From: Kofleriaceae bacterium
Lineage (GTDB): Bacteria; Myxococcota_A; Polyangia; Haliangiales; Haliangiaceae
Direction: 5' to 3'
Assembly: GCA_018057825.1 (NCBI GenBank)
Contig: JAGPCY010000017.1
Coordinates: forward strand, 1 to 64,000
DNA length: 64,000 nt
The notes under the pieces were generated by a model, which saw nothing but the letters and a program-made list of their open reading frames with translations, was not told the origin of the DNA and did not search any database. This document shows positions 32,384-41,436 of the stretch, one piece after another. Within the stretch, counting starts at the first letter, position 1. Each line of letters opens with the position of its first letter. The position numbers and the translations under genes were made by a program.

Positions 32384-33795
32384 GGCGCCCTCCGATCGGC
32401 GGCCTCGGGGCCGGCCTCGTCGAGCCAGGCCTGGATCTGCGCCAGGGTCCGGGGATCGTCGGACACCGGCCACACGACCTCGGCGAGGTCGCCGCCCGCG
32501 CGCTCCCAGCGGACGAGCTGCACCACGGCCTCGACCTCGGCGGCGGTGCCGGCGAAGGGCGGCATGAACCCCTTGGTCCGCTGGAGCTGGGCGACGTTCA
32601 AGCGCTGCTGATCGAGCCCCCAGCCACCCATCAGCTCGACCAGGGCGTTGGCGCCGTGCAGCGTGTGGCAGGCCGAGCACTGGGCGCGATAGACCCGCGC
32701 GCCGAGCGCGACCTGCGGGTTGGGATAGCGCGCGGCGTCGCGCAGCGGGTACGGATCGTCGGCGACCGAGCCGACCCGGCGCAGGCGCGCGACCTCGTCG
32801 GGCGCGATGGCGTTGGAGTACAGGACGCCGCGGATCGTGTACGGCTTGCGCGCGCCCTCGCGCACCAGCTCGCCGGCGGCGGTGGCGGCGAAGGCCAGGG
32901 CCAGGAGCAAGGCCGCGGTGGCGCCGCTGGCGTACAACCCGCGCACGACCAGGCCACCGACGGCGCAGGCGGCGATGAGCGCGGTGGCGCCGCCGGCGAT
33001 CGCCAGGGACATCGACATCGCCACCGAGCCGCCGGTCAACCAGGCGCGGCTGTCGGACGGGATGACCGCGAGGAACCACAGGCCGAAAAGCGGCATCGCC
33101 AGCATCGGCACGAGCAAGCGGGCGATCGTCGAGATCAGGCGATGGCGCTCGTCGCGGGTGAGGTCGAGGCGCCCGACGACCAGGATGCCGACCAGGGCCG
33201 CCAGGGTCATCGCGACGATCAGGCGGTAGCCGAGCGACGGGAAGAACGACGGGTTGAAGAAGCCGGCCCACAGATCGTGGCTGGCGGCCCACGCCCCGGG
33301 CGTGAGCTGCCACGCCAGGATGCCGTTGATCCAGAACAGGCTGCCGATCGCGGCCATGGTGTAGAGCGCGAGCAGGCGCAGGCGCAGCGGATCGGCGAGG
33401 CGATCGCCCAGGCGCAAGAAGGTGTAGCCGGCCACGACCTCGACGGCGAAGCACACCCACTCGGTGGCCCACAGCCAGTGGAAGTGATCGACCATGAGGC
33501 CGATGGTCCGGGCCCCGACCTGGATCGTCATGAGCCACATCGCCACGCCGGTGACCGCGCCGGCGACGAAGCTCGTCAGGACCAGGTAGCGGAAGAACGA
33601 GGCGATGAAGCGGCGGGCAAGCGGATCGCCGCGGCCGGCCCGCCACTGCAAGTAGGTGAGGAGGATCCCGCCGCCGATCGCGAACTGGGCGAGGAAGACG
33701 TGGAGGATCCCGACCGCGCCGATGGCCAGGCCGCGCATGAGCGGCCCGAACTCGTTGACCGGGTAGATCGGCGGCAGGGTCGACGGGTCGAACAC
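32380..33795 (-). CDS. Cytochrome bd-superfamily subunit I fused to cytochrome c
   Basis: Membrane oxidase subunit of 471 aa. The N-terminal about 330 residues form a CydA-like helix bundle with a heme-ligand-like His32 in ILHVFLAQFAIGGG, the segment HFHWLWATEWVCFAVE (104-119) with conserved acids, and RKPYTIRGVL (316-325), a counterpart of the CydA GRQPW motif. The C-terminus adds a cytochrome c domain with CSACH (373-377) and a possible distal Met in KGFMPPF. This resembles the cytochrome-c-containing branch of the bd superfamily rather than the quinol oxidase CydA. The long Q-loop of E. coli CydA is absent. GTG 33795 is chosen for the typical N-terminus. It overlaps the next gene by 4 bp. 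Confidence 0.85.
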   Translation of the reverse strand: MFDPSTLPPIYPVNEFGPLMRGLAIGAVGILHVFLAQFAIGGGILLTYLQWRAGRGDPLARRFIASFFRYLVLTSFVAGAVTGVAMWLMTIQVGARTIGLMVDHFHWLWATEWVCFAVEVVAGYTFLRLGDRLADPLRLRLLALYTMAAIGSLFWINGILAWQLTPGAWAASHDLWAGFFNPSFFPSLGYRLIVAMTLAALVGILVVGRLDLTRDERHRLISTIARLLVPMLAMPLFGLWFLAVIPSDSRAWLTGGSVAMSMSLAIAGGATALIAACAVGGLVVRGLYASGATAALLLALAFAATAAGELVREGARKPYTIRGVLYSNAIAPDEVARLRRVGSVADDPYPLRDAARYPNPQVALGARVYRAQCSACHTLHGANALVELMGGWGLDQQRLNVAQLQRTKGFMPPFAGTAAEVEAVVQLVRWERAGGDLAEVVWPVSDDPRTLAQIQAWLDEAGPEAADRRAP

Positions 33796-33904
33796 GCACC
33801 TTCGATGATGCCAGGGCGGGTCGGCGGCTGCGGTCGGCGGTCGCAGGCGTTTCGCCCCGGAGACCAGGACGATCCCGAGGATCGACCGCGGCGATCGCGC
33901 GCGG

Positions 33905-33910
33905 TACGCT
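33905..33910 (+). promoter_or_regulatory. -10-like TACGCT
   Basis: Eight nt before the ATG at 33919. Confidence 0.5.
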
Positions 33911-33918
33911 GCGGCGCC

Positions 33919-35157
33919 ATGCAGCAGGCGTTCCCCTGGGCCAGCGCCGCACCGCCGCGCGCCGACGCGCCCGCGACCGACGCATCGCGGGTCGAGGCGC
34001 CGCGGGTCGAGGCGCCGCGGGTCGAGGCGCCGCGGGTCGAGGCGTCCGTGACCGAGGCGTCCGTGACCGAGGCGCCGGGGACCGAGGCGCCGCCGCCCCT
34101 GGCCCAGCTCACCGCCGACCTCGAGGCGGCGCTCCTGCGCGAGCTCGCGCGCTGCTTCGACTGGGAGAACCACGCCCGGTTTGGCAAGCGCCTGCGCCCG
34201 CCGACCCTGGCGCTGTCCGACACCGCGACCCGCCTCGGCCAGTGGGTCCGCGCCACGCGCACGCTCGAGCTGTCGCGGCCGCTGGTGGTGGCGCGCCCGT
34301 GGCCCGAGGTGGTGTCGGTGCTGCTCCACGAGATGGCCCACCAGTACGTCGACGAGGTGCTGGCGGTGCGCGGCGAGGACGCCCACGGCCCGACCTTCCA
34401 GCGGGTGTGCGCCGAGCGCGGCATCGACGCCCGCGCCCACGGCGCGCCAGTGCCCGAGGACGGCGACCGCGCGGCCGGCGATCGCGTGCTCGAGCGCATC
34501 CGCAAGCTCCTGGCGCTGGCTGGCAGCGCCAACCAGCACGAGGCCGAGGCGGCGATGCGCACGGCCCACGGGCTGATGCTGCGCTACAACGTCGATGGCG
34601 TCGGCCAGCGCCACGCCTACCAGGTCCGGCACGTCGGCGATCCGACGGCGCGGCGGTCCACCGCCGAGGGGATGATCGCGGTGCTCCTGGCCGAGTTCTT
34701 CTTCGTCCGGGTGATCCAGATCCCGGTCTACCTGCCAGCCCTCGGTCGCCACGGCCAGGTCTTCGAGCTGACCGGCACCGCGGCCAACCTCGACATGGCC
34801 GAGCACGTCTTCGAGTTCCTGCGCGCGACCGCCGAGCGGCTCTGGCACGCCAACCGCGCCGACGCCCGCATCCGCAGCGGCCACGATCGCGCGCGCTACC
34901 AGGCCGGGGTGATCGCCGGCTTCCACGACAAGCTCCGGGCCGAGCGCACCGAGCTGCGCGGCACCGGCCTCATCTGGGTCGGCGACGCCGATCTCGACGA
35001 GCACTACCACCGGCGCAACCCGCGCATCACCCGACGGCGCAAGCGGGTCCGCGCCGACGGCGCCCACGCCGCCGGGCGCGAGGCCGGCCAGCGCGTGGTC
35101 CTGCATCGGCCGCTGACCCGCGGCCCGAGCGGCGGTGGGCCCAAGCTCCTCGGGTGA
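33919..35157 (+). CDS. SprT-like metalloprotease-type protein with DUF2786
   Basis: Protein of 412 aa. Residues 24-62 are a tandem VEAPR/VTEAS repeat, then comes a SprT-like zinc-peptidase domain (about 63-185) with HEMAH at 137-141, then a DUF2786 domain (about 190-230, RVLERIRKLLALAGSANQHEAEAAMRTAHGLML) and a further conserved C-terminal part. SprT relatives in eukaryotes act on DNA-protein crosslinks; DUF2786 is frequent in phage and plasmid contexts. The job here is unproven. The ATG has a TACGCT element 8 nt upstream. The TGA stop is followed directly by a hexamer tract. Confidence 0.85.
   Translation: MQQAFPWASAAPPRADAPATDASRVEAPRVEAPRVEAPRVEASVTEASVTEAPGTEAPPPLAQLTADLEAALLRELARCFDWENHARFGKRLRPPTLALSDTATRLGQWVRATRTLELSRPLVVARPWPEVVSVLLHEMAHQYVDEVLAVRGEDAHGPTFQRVCAERGIDARAHGAPVPEDGDRAAGDRVLERIRKLLALAGSANQHEAEAAMRTAHGLMLRYNVDGVGQRHAYQVRHVGDPTARRSTAEGMIAVLLAEFFFVRVIQIPVYLPALGRHGQVFELTGTAANLDMAEHVFEFLRATAERLWHANRADARIRSGHDRARYQAGVIAGFHDKLRAERTELRGTGLIWVGDADLDEHYHRRNPRITRRRKRVRADGAHAAGREAGQRVVLHRPLTRGPSGGGPKLLG
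33976..34095 (+). repeat. 15-bp in-frame tandem repeat (VEAPR)
   Basis: Eight 15-bp units. The three at 33991-34035 are identical (GTCGAGGCGCCGCGG); the others drift. They encode VEAPR, VEASV, TEASV and TEAPG. The units stay in frame and precede the SprT domain. Confidence 0.93.
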
Positions 35158-35334
35158 GGCGGAGGCCGGGGCAGACCGAGACCGAGGCGGAGACCGAGAC
35201 CGAGGCGGAGACCCGAGGCGGAGACCGAGGCGGAGACCGAGGCGGAGGCCGAGGAGGAGACCGAGACCGAGGCCGAGACCGAGGCGGAGGCAGAGGCCGA
35301 GGCGGAGGCGGAGACGGAGGCGGAGACCGGGAGG
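35158..35334 (+). repeat. GAGNCC hexamer tract filling convergent gap
   Basis: 177 bp from the base after the TGA at 35157 to the base before the opposite-strand stop at 35335. No other sequence is present in the gap. Confidence 0.92.
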
Positions 35335-36828
35335 CTAGCGCTCGAAGCGCGCGACGAAGGCGTCGGACTTGCCGACCTTGGGCTCGCCCGACGGCGTCGC
35401 GGTCAAGGGCGGGCTGGTGAGGTCGAGCTGGTAGCGGAACAGGCCGGCGACCCAGGCGGTGCCATCGGGGGCGACCGCGACCGAGGTGGCGTAGTCGTCG
35501 TCCCAGTCGCCGAACCGGGTGCTCCACAGGTGCTTGCCCTCGACATCGAAGCGGGCGACGAAGCCGTCCTTCTGCCCCTTGCTCTTGCGCGGACCACCGC
35601 CGAAATCGATCGGCGACTGGAAGAACCCGACCACCACCGCGTGGCCGGCATCGTCGACGCCGACCCCGTAGCCGATGTCCTCGCGGGTGGCGCCGAAGCG
35701 CTTGACCCAGACCAGCGCGCCGTCGCCGGTCAGGCGAGCGACGAACACGTCGGACTCACCGCCGGCCACCAGCGGCGTACCGAGGAAGTCGACGTCGCGG
35801 TCGAACGAGCCGGTGATCACCAGCCCGCCGGCGCGATCGACGGCAATGCCGCCGGCGACCTCGTTCCACGGATTGCCGACCCGCTTGCTCCAGACGTGGC
35901 GACCGCTGGCGTCGAAGCGCGCGATCAGCAGATCCATGGCGCCGGCCGAGGTCAACGGCCCGCCGCCCAGGTCGAGGGTCTGCTGGAACCCGCCGAGGGC
36001 GTAGATCGTGCCGTTGCGATCGACCGCCAGGCGCTTGATCGCCTCGCTGCCGTCGCCTTGCACGGGCGTGAACCACTCGACCTGACCGGTGGCCGACAGC
36101 TTGACCAGGCCGGCGTCGTCGTAGCCGCGCGCGACCGCGGTGGTGATGCCGAAGTCGACCTTGCCGCCCCACGAAAGGGCGGCGACGAAGCCGCCGTCGG
36201 GGGTGGCGACCAGCGCGGTCAGCTCGTCGGAGTCGAGGCCGCCGGCGGTCCACAGCCAGCGCGGGGTGCCGTCGGCGCCGACCGCGGCGACGTAGAGATC
36301 GTCGGAGCCAACCGCGGTCGCCTTGGTGGCGCCGAACGCGACGGTTTTCGAGAACAAACCGCCGAAGGCGATCGTGCCGTCGGGGCTGACCGCGACCGCG
36401 TTGCCGGTGTCGTCGTTGGGGCCTCCCAGCGTCGCGACCCAGGCCACCGCGCCGTCCTTGCTGAGCCGCGCGACGAAGGCGTCGCTGCGCCCGGCCGACG
36501 TGACCTGGTACGGCGTGAGCATGGCGTCGCCCTCGAAGAAGCCGGTGACCACCGCGCCATCGCCGGCGACCGCGACCGCGCGGATCGTGTCGGTGGCCGG
36601 GCCGCCCAGGGCGACCGCCCGCGCGACCGCGCCGGTGGCGCCACCGGGATCGGCGGCCAGCGGCGGCAACGGTTGGGGCGGCGGCGGCGGCGGCCGCGGC
36701 ACGTCGGCCTCGGCGGTCCCCGGGCCCGGGGCCGAGCCACCAGAGGTGGCCGAGCCTTTCGGTTCGGACTTGCCGCAGGCGGCGACCGCCGCGATCAGGA
36801 GCGACGCGAGGCAGGCACGTTGGATCAT
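35335..36828 (-). CDS. Beta-propeller (SBBP-like repeat) lipoprotein
   Basis: Exported lipoprotein of 497 aa: signal MIQRACLASLLIAAVAAC with lipobox VAAC, a Pro-rich spacer, then about eight repeats of roughly 50 residues with the pattern DAFVARL/W...GG...D, as in SBBP beta-propeller proteins of myxobacteria. The propeller probably forms a binding surface outside the cell. ATG 36828 is fixed by a GAGGAG ribosome-binding site 4 nt upstream, one of few strong ones here. The 3' end touches a hexamer tract. Confidence 0.88.
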   Translation of the reverse strand: MIQRACLASLLIAAVAACGKSEPKGSATSGGSAPGPGTAEADVPRPPPPPPQPLPPLAADPGGATGAVARAVALGGPATDTIRAVAVAGDGAVVTGFFEGDAMLTPYQVTSAGRSDAFVARLSKDGAVAWVATLGGPNDDTGNAVAVSPDGTIAFGGLFSKTVAFGATKATAVGSDDLYVAAVGADGTPRWLWTAGGLDSDELTALVATPDGGFVAALSWGGKVDFGITTAVARGYDDAGLVKLSATGQVEWFTPVQGDGSEAIKRLAVDRNGTIYALGGFQQTLDLGGGPLTSAGAMDLLIARFDASGRHVWSKRVGNPWNEVAGGIAVDRAGGLVITGSFDRDVDFLGTPLVAGGESDVFVARLTGDGALVWVKRFGATREDIGYGVGVDDAGHAVVVGFFQSPIDFGGGPRKSKGQKDGFVARFDVEGKHLWSTRFGDWDDDYATSVAVAPDGTAWVAGLFRYQLDLTSPPLTATPSGEPKVGKSDAFVARFER

Positions 36829-36988
36829 CGATCTCCTCGACACGGCGACGCGGCCGCGCTTGCACGATCGCACGGATGCGCGCGCGCGAGCAACGCGACG
36901 ATCGGAGGGAACCCGCGCGCGCAGGCGGTGTCGAAGCCCGCCGCGTCGGGGATGGACCGCGCGCGCCCGGGTGCGCTACCACTTCGCC

Positions 36989-38041
36989 ATGTCTGCGCGC
37001 GCCCGCCTCGTCCAGCTCGCCAAGTCGTCTGCGGTCCAACGCGCGCTCTATCACTCGGGGGCCCTCGACGCCTTCCATCGGCGGCGCAACCGCGATCGCC
37101 TGACCGTCGTGATGTTCCATCGGGTCCTGGCGCCGAGCGATCCGCGCTGGCCGACCGCCGATCCCGAGTACAGCCTGCGCGACGACCTGTTCGCCGACTG
37201 CCTGGCGTTCTTCAAGCGCCACTACCAGGTGGTCACCCTCGACGACGTCCTCATGGCCCGGGCCGGGGGACCGCGCCTGCCGGAGCGGCCGCTGCTCATC
37301 ACCTTCGACGACGGCTGGGCCGACAACGAGGAGTTCGCCCTCGGCCACCTGCGGCGGGCCGGCCTGCCGGCGGTGCTGTTCGTGGTCGCCGACGCCGTCG
37401 ATCGCGCGGCGCCGTTCTTCCAGGAGCGGCTGATCGGCGCCTGGCTGGCCGGTCGGCTCGACGCCGCGGCGGCGACCCGGCTGTGGGCGGCGACCGGCGG
37501 CGATCCGGCGGCGGCGCCGCGGTTCGGCGCGCGGGCCGACCTCGAGCCGCTGCGGCGCGTGATCGCGCGGCTCGAGGAGCTGGCGCCGCCGGCCCGCGAG
37601 CGCGCGCTGGGCGAGCTCGGCGCGGCGCTGGCCGACGACACGCGCTACATGGTGACCGCGGATCAGCTCCGCAACCTGGCCGGCCACTTCATCGCGATCG
37701 GCGCTCACGGCAAGAGCCACACGCCGCTGACCCGGGCCGCCGATCTCGACGGCGAGCTGACCGGCGCGCGCAAGGCCCTGGCCGGCCTGGTCGGGCTGCC
37801 GCCGGCCTCGATGTCGTGCCCCCACGGCGCCCACGACGCCCGGGTGATCGCCGCCGCTCACGCCGCCGGTTACCAGCTCATCTTCACCAGCGTGCCCGAG
37901 CTGCCGGCCGCCCACGGCCGCGGCCCCGGCGTGCTGGGCCGGGTCGGCTTCACCGGCGAGACCATCACCGATCACCGCGGTCGGTTCGCGCCCGAGCGCC
38001 TGGCGCTGCACCTGTTCCGCAAGCCCCACGCCCGCGACTAG
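36989..38041 (+). CDS. Polysaccharide deacetylase (NodB domain)
   Basis: Carbohydrate esterase of 350 aa. The NodB domain shows the catalytic pair in LLITFDDGWAD and the zinc histidines in IGAHGKSH, with a late SCPHGAHD segment. It is expected to deacetylate a glycan or peptidoglycan-type polymer. There is no signal peptide, so the site of action is uncertain. ATG 36989 gives the shortest N-terminus before the domain. The 3' end overlaps the TraB/GumN gene by 4 bp in opposite orientation. Confidence 0.88.
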   Translation: MSARARLVQLAKSSAVQRALYHSGALDAFHRRRNRDRLTVVMFHRVLAPSDPRWPTADPEYSLRDDLFADCLAFFKRHYQVVTLDDVLMARAGGPRLPERPLLITFDDGWADNEEFALGHLRRAGLPAVLFVVADAVDRAAPFFQERLIGAWLAGRLDAAAATRLWAATGGDPAAAPRFGARADLEPLRRVIARLEELAPPARERALGELGAALADDTRYMVTADQLRNLAGHFIAIGAHGKSHTPLTRAADLDGELTGARKALAGLVGLPPASMSCPHGAHDARVIAAAHAAGYQLIFTSVPELPAAHGRGPGVLGRVGFTGETITDHRGRFAPERLALHLFRKPHARD

Positions 38042-38904
38042 CGCGCGACGCGGGTGAGCGTGAAGCCGCGGGCGGTCAGGAGCGCCGGCAGGCTGTCGGC
38101 GCCCAGGAGGTGCCCGACGCCGACCGCGATCACGCCGCCGCCACCGTCGGCCAGGGCCTCGATCGCCGGCAGCCAGCGGCGGTTGCGGTCGGTCAGGAGC
38201 GCGCCGGTCCCGGCGACGTTCAGGCGGATCGCCAGCTCGCCGTCGTCGCCGGCCCGGTAGGCGGCGGCGATCGCGGCGGCGTCGCATCGCATCGTGGCGC
38301 GGGCGTGGAGCGCCTCGCGCAGATCGGCGATCGAGATCGCGCGATCGACGGCGGTGAGCTGCTCGCGCCACGACTCGAGCGCATCGACCGCGACCCCGGC
38401 GGCCACCGCCCGCGCGGCGATCGCCTCGTCCATCGACGGCGACGGGCCGGGGGCCGCCCGGCGCGTGACCATCGACAGCGCGTACCACGGTCGGGCCCGT
38501 CGCAGCTCGGCCGAGCGGATGACCTCGGACAGGTACAGCTCGAGGTCGTACCAGTCGTCGGCCGGCAGGAGCGTGTCGAGGCCAGGCCCCCGCGGTAGGC
38601 GGGCCAGCTCGGCCAGGACCTCGGGGTCGGGCCCGCCGGCGCCCAGCTCGGTGGCGACCCTCGGACCGCGCGCGACCGCGGCCCACGCGACCTCCGGAAC
38701 CTCGTCGGCGCCGAGATGGTGCAGCGTGCCGACCAGCCACACGGTCGCGGCGCCGCGCTGGGCCGTCCACACCAGGGGCGCGCCGGCCGGCCGGACCGGC
38801 AGCGTCGGACACGCCGGGCGGCCGGCGCAGCCGACGGCGACCACGACCAGCGCGATCGCGAGGACCGCGAACCCGCGCAGCGGGCGACGAGCGACGAGCG
38901 CCAT
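38038..38904 (-). CDS. TraB/GumN-family lipoprotein
   Basis: Exported protein of 288 aa with signal and lipobox VVAVGC. The TraB/PrgY/GumN domain shows GTLHHLGADEVPEV near the start, DRNRRWLPAIEAL in the middle and VIAVGVGHLLGADS near the end, the three conserved blocks of this EreA/ChaN-like fold, which is thought to be a metal-dependent hydrolase. ATG 38904 has TACCGT 6 nt upstream. The substrate is unknown. Confidence 0.88.
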   Translation of the reverse strand: MALVARRPLRGFAVLAIALVVVAVGCAGRPACPTLPVRPAGAPLVWTAQRGAATVWLVGTLHHLGADEVPEVAWAAVARGPRVATELGAGGPDPEVLAELARLPRGPGLDTLLPADDWYDLELYLSEVIRSAELRRARPWYALSMVTRRAAPGPSPSMDEAIAARAVAAGVAVDALESWREQLTAVDRAISIADLREALHARATMRCDAAAIAAAYRAGDDGELAIRLNVAGTGALLTDRNRRWLPAIEALADGGGGVIAVGVGHLLGADSLPALLTARGFTLTRVAR

Positions 38905-38910
38905 ACGCCG

Positions 38911-38916
38911 ACGGTA
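38911..38916 (-). promoter_or_regulatory. -10-like TACCGT
   Basis: Six nt before the ATG at 38904. Confidence 0.45.
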
Positions 38917-38984
38917 CGGCGGGTCGCCGGCGCGTGCCACCGCGATCGGCTTGCGTCGCCGGCCGCGGTCCCCGACGATGCGGC

Positions 38985-40046
38985 ATGCGTTGCGCGGTGA
39001 TCCTCGCCGGCGGCAGCGGCACCCGGCTGTGGCCGGCCAGCCGCCGCGCTCGGCCCAAGCAGTTCCTAACGCTAGGCGGCGCCGAGTCGCTCCTCGCCGC
39101 CACCGTGGCCCGGGCCCGCGCGGTCGCCGGGCGGATCACGATCGTCACCGCGGCCGACCAGGTCGAGCTGGTGGAGGCCGCGGTGACCGAGGTCGCGATC
39201 GTCGGCGAGCCGGCGGCGCGCAACACCGCCGCCGCGCTCGGCCTGGCCGCGGCCCACGCCTGGGCCGCCGATCCCGCCGCGGTGCTCGGCGCGTTCCCGG
39301 CCGACCACCACATCGGCGATCCGGTCGGGTTCGGGGTCGCGATCGAGCGCGCCTTCGCGATCGCCGAGACCCGCGACGTGATCGCGACCGTCGGGATCGC
39401 GCCGACCCGCCCCGACACCGGCTTCGGCTACCTCGAGCTGGGCGACGGCGAGGTCGCGCCCGGGGTGCGACCGGTGGTGCGCTTCGTCGAGAAGCCCGAC
39501 CGCGCGACCGCCGAGGGCTACCTGGCCGGCGGCCGCCACCTGTGGAACGGCGGCATGTTCTTCGTCCGCGCCGCGCGACTCCTGGCCGACCTCGAGCGCC
39601 TGGTGCCGGCGACCGGCGCGGCGATGCGGGCGATCGCGACCGCCCTGGCCGCGGGGGATCGCGAGGCCGCGGCCGCGCTGACCGCGGCCCGATACCCGAC
39701 CTTGCCGTCGGTGTCGATCGACGTCGGCGTGATGGAGCGGACCACCGGCGTGGTCGCGGTGCCCGGGCAGTTCGGCTGGAGCGACGTCGGCTCGTGGACC
39801 ACGGTCGGTGAGCTGGCGGGCCACGACCCCGCCGGCAACGCCCGCCTGGGCGATGCCGTGATCCTCGACGGTCGCGACAACCTGATCGTGACCGACCCCG
39901 GGACCGTGGTGGCCGCGGTCGGGGTGTCGGGCCTGGCGATCATCCGGGCCGGCGACGCGGTCCTGGTGACGCCGGTCGAGCGAGCCCAGGACGTTCGGGC
40001 CGCGGTCGAGGCGCTGGGCCCGGCCGGCCTCGACCGCTTCCGGTAA
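38985..40046 (+). CDS. Mannose-1-phosphate guanylyltransferase
   Basis: Nucleotidyltransferase of 353 aa that makes GDP-mannose from GTP and mannose 1-phosphate. Motifs are LAGGSGTRLWPASRRARPKQ at the N-terminus, FPADHHI, VRFVEKPD and WNGGMFF. It lacks the C-terminal isomerase domain of bifunctional ManC. It is followed after 16 bp by a phosphohexomutase and then a sugar kinase, so the operon can convert hexose through hexose 6- and 1-phosphate to GDP-mannose for glycan synthesis. Confidence 0.93.
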   Translation: MRCAVILAGGSGTRLWPASRRARPKQFLTLGGAESLLAATVARARAVAGRITIVTAADQVELVEAAVTEVAIVGEPAARNTAAALGLAAAHAWAADPAAVLGAFPADHHIGDPVGFGVAIERAFAIAETRDVIATVGIAPTRPDTGFGYLELGDGEVAPGVRPVVRFVEKPDRATAEGYLAGGRHLWNGGMFFVRAARLLADLERLVPATGAAMRAIATALAAGDREAAAALTAARYPTLPSVSIDVGVMERTTGVVAVPGQFGWSDVGSWTTVGELAGHDPAGNARLGDAVILDGRDNLIVTDPGTVVAAVGVSGLAIIRAGDAVLVTPVERAQDVRAAVEALGPAGLDRFR

Positions 40047-40050
40047 CGGG

Positions 40051-40056
40051 TAGAAT
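40051..40056 (+). promoter_or_regulatory. -10-like TAGAAT
   Basis: Six nt before the GTG at 40063; suggests a second promoter inside the sugar-nucleotide operon. Confidence 0.45.
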
Positions 40057-40062
40057 GCCGCG

Positions 40063-41436
40063 GTGAACCCGCGCATCTTCCGCGAGTACGACATCCGCGG
40101 CGTCGCCGACCGCGACCTCGACGACGTCACCGCCGCCGCGATCGGGCGCGCGATCGCCGCCCGCGTCGCCACCACCACCGGCGCTCGCCGGCCGCGGATC
40201 GCGCTCGGCCGCGATTGCCGACTCAGCTCGCCGCGCCTCCACGCCGCGGTGATCGCCGGGCTGACCACCGCCGCCGACGTCACCGACGTCGGGCTAGTGC
40301 CGACCCCGGTCCTGTACTTCGCCGCCCACACCCTGCCGGTCGACGGCGCGGTCATGATCACCGGCAGCCACAACCCGGCCGAGGACAACGGCCTCAAGAT
40401 CCTGTGCGGGCGCGACTCGCTGCACGGCGACGACATCACCGCCCTGGCGCGGTGGATCGCGACCGCGCCCGCCGCCGGCCCGAGCGTCGGCGCGGTGACC
40501 GACCACGACGTCGTCCCGGCCTACCTGGACGCGGCGGCCGCGGCGATCCACCTCGGCCCACGCCGCCCCCGGCTGGTGCTCGACGCCGGCAACGGCGCCG
40601 GCGGCCCCACCGCGCTGGCGCTGTACCGTCGCCTGGGCTTCCCGGTCGAGCCGCTGTACTGCGACTACGACGGCCGGTTCCCGCACCACCACCCCGATCC
40701 GACCGTGCCCGCCAACCTGGCCGCGCTGATCGCCACCGTGGCCGCGACCGGCGCCGAGCTCGGCCTGGCCCTCGACGGTGACGCCGATCGCCTGGGCGCG
40801 GTCACCGCCACCGGCCGCATCCTGTGGGGCGATCAGCTCATGATCCTCCTCGGGCGCGCGGTCCTGGCCGAGGTGCCGGGCGCCGGGTTCGTCGGCGAGG
40901 TCAAGTGCTCGCAGGTGATGTTCGACGAGCTGCGCCGCGCTGGCGGCCAGGCCGAGATGTGGAAGGTCGGCCACTCGCTCATCAAGGCGCGCATGAAGGC
41001 CACCGGCGCCGCGCTGGCCGGTGAGATGAGCGGCCATCTGTTCTTCGCCCATCGCTGGTACGGCTTCGACGACGCGATCTACGCCGGGGCCCGCTTGCTC
41101 GAGCTGGTGACCGCGGCCGACGCGCCGTCCCTCGAGGACCAGGCCGCGGCGCTGCCGACCACGGTCGCGACCCCCGAGATCCGCATCGACTGCGCCGACG
41201 ACCGCAAGGTCGCGGTGGTGGCGGCGGTGACCGCGGCGCTGCGAGCCCGGCCCGACGTGGTCGAGGTCATCGATCTGGACGGCGTGCGCGCGCGGTTCGC
41301 CGGCGGCTGGGGCCTGTGCCGGGCGTCCAACACCCAGCCGGCCCTGGTCATGCGCTGCGAGGGCGCCGACCCGGCTCGCCTGTCCGAGATCCGGACCATC
41401 CTCGAAGGCGCGATCGCCGGCGCGGGGGCGGCGTGA
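40063..41436 (+). CDS. Phosphomannomutase/phosphoglucomutase
   Basis: Alpha-D-phosphohexomutase of 457 aa. Domain 1 has REYDIRG and the phosphoserine loop TGSHNPAEDNG; domain 2 the metal loop ALDGDADR; domain 3 GEMSGHLFF; domain 4 the phosphate site CRASNTQPALVMR. It interconverts hexose 6- and 1-phosphates and supplies the neighbouring guanylyltransferase. The GTG start gives the normal N-terminus. The stop overlaps the sugar kinase start by 4 bp. Confidence 0.95.
   Translation: MNPRIFREYDIRGVADRDLDDVTAAAIGRAIAARVATTTGARRPRIALGRDCRLSSPRLHAAVIAGLTTAADVTDVGLVPTPVLYFAAHTLPVDGAVMITGSHNPAEDNGLKILCGRDSLHGDDITALARWIATAPAAGPSVGAVTDHDVVPAYLDAAAAAIHLGPRRPRLVLDAGNGAGGPTALALYRRLGFPVEPLYCDYDGRFPHHHPDPTVPANLAALIATVAATGAELGLALDGDADRLGAVTATGRILWGDQLMILLGRAVLAEVPGAGFVGEVKCSQVMFDELRRAGGQAEMWKVGHSLIKARMKATGAALAGEMSGHLFFAHRWYGFDDAIYAGARLLELVTAADAPSLEDQAAALPTTVATPEIRIDCADDRKVAVVAAVTAALRARPDVVEVIDLDGVRARFAGGWGLCRASNTQPALVMRCEGADPARLSEIRTILEGAIAGAGAA

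Noticed and set aside
32380-33795. Ordinary quinol-type cytochrome bd subunit CydA
   Set aside because: It ends in a cytochrome c domain and lacks the long quinol loop; called as a cytochrome-c-containing relative instead.
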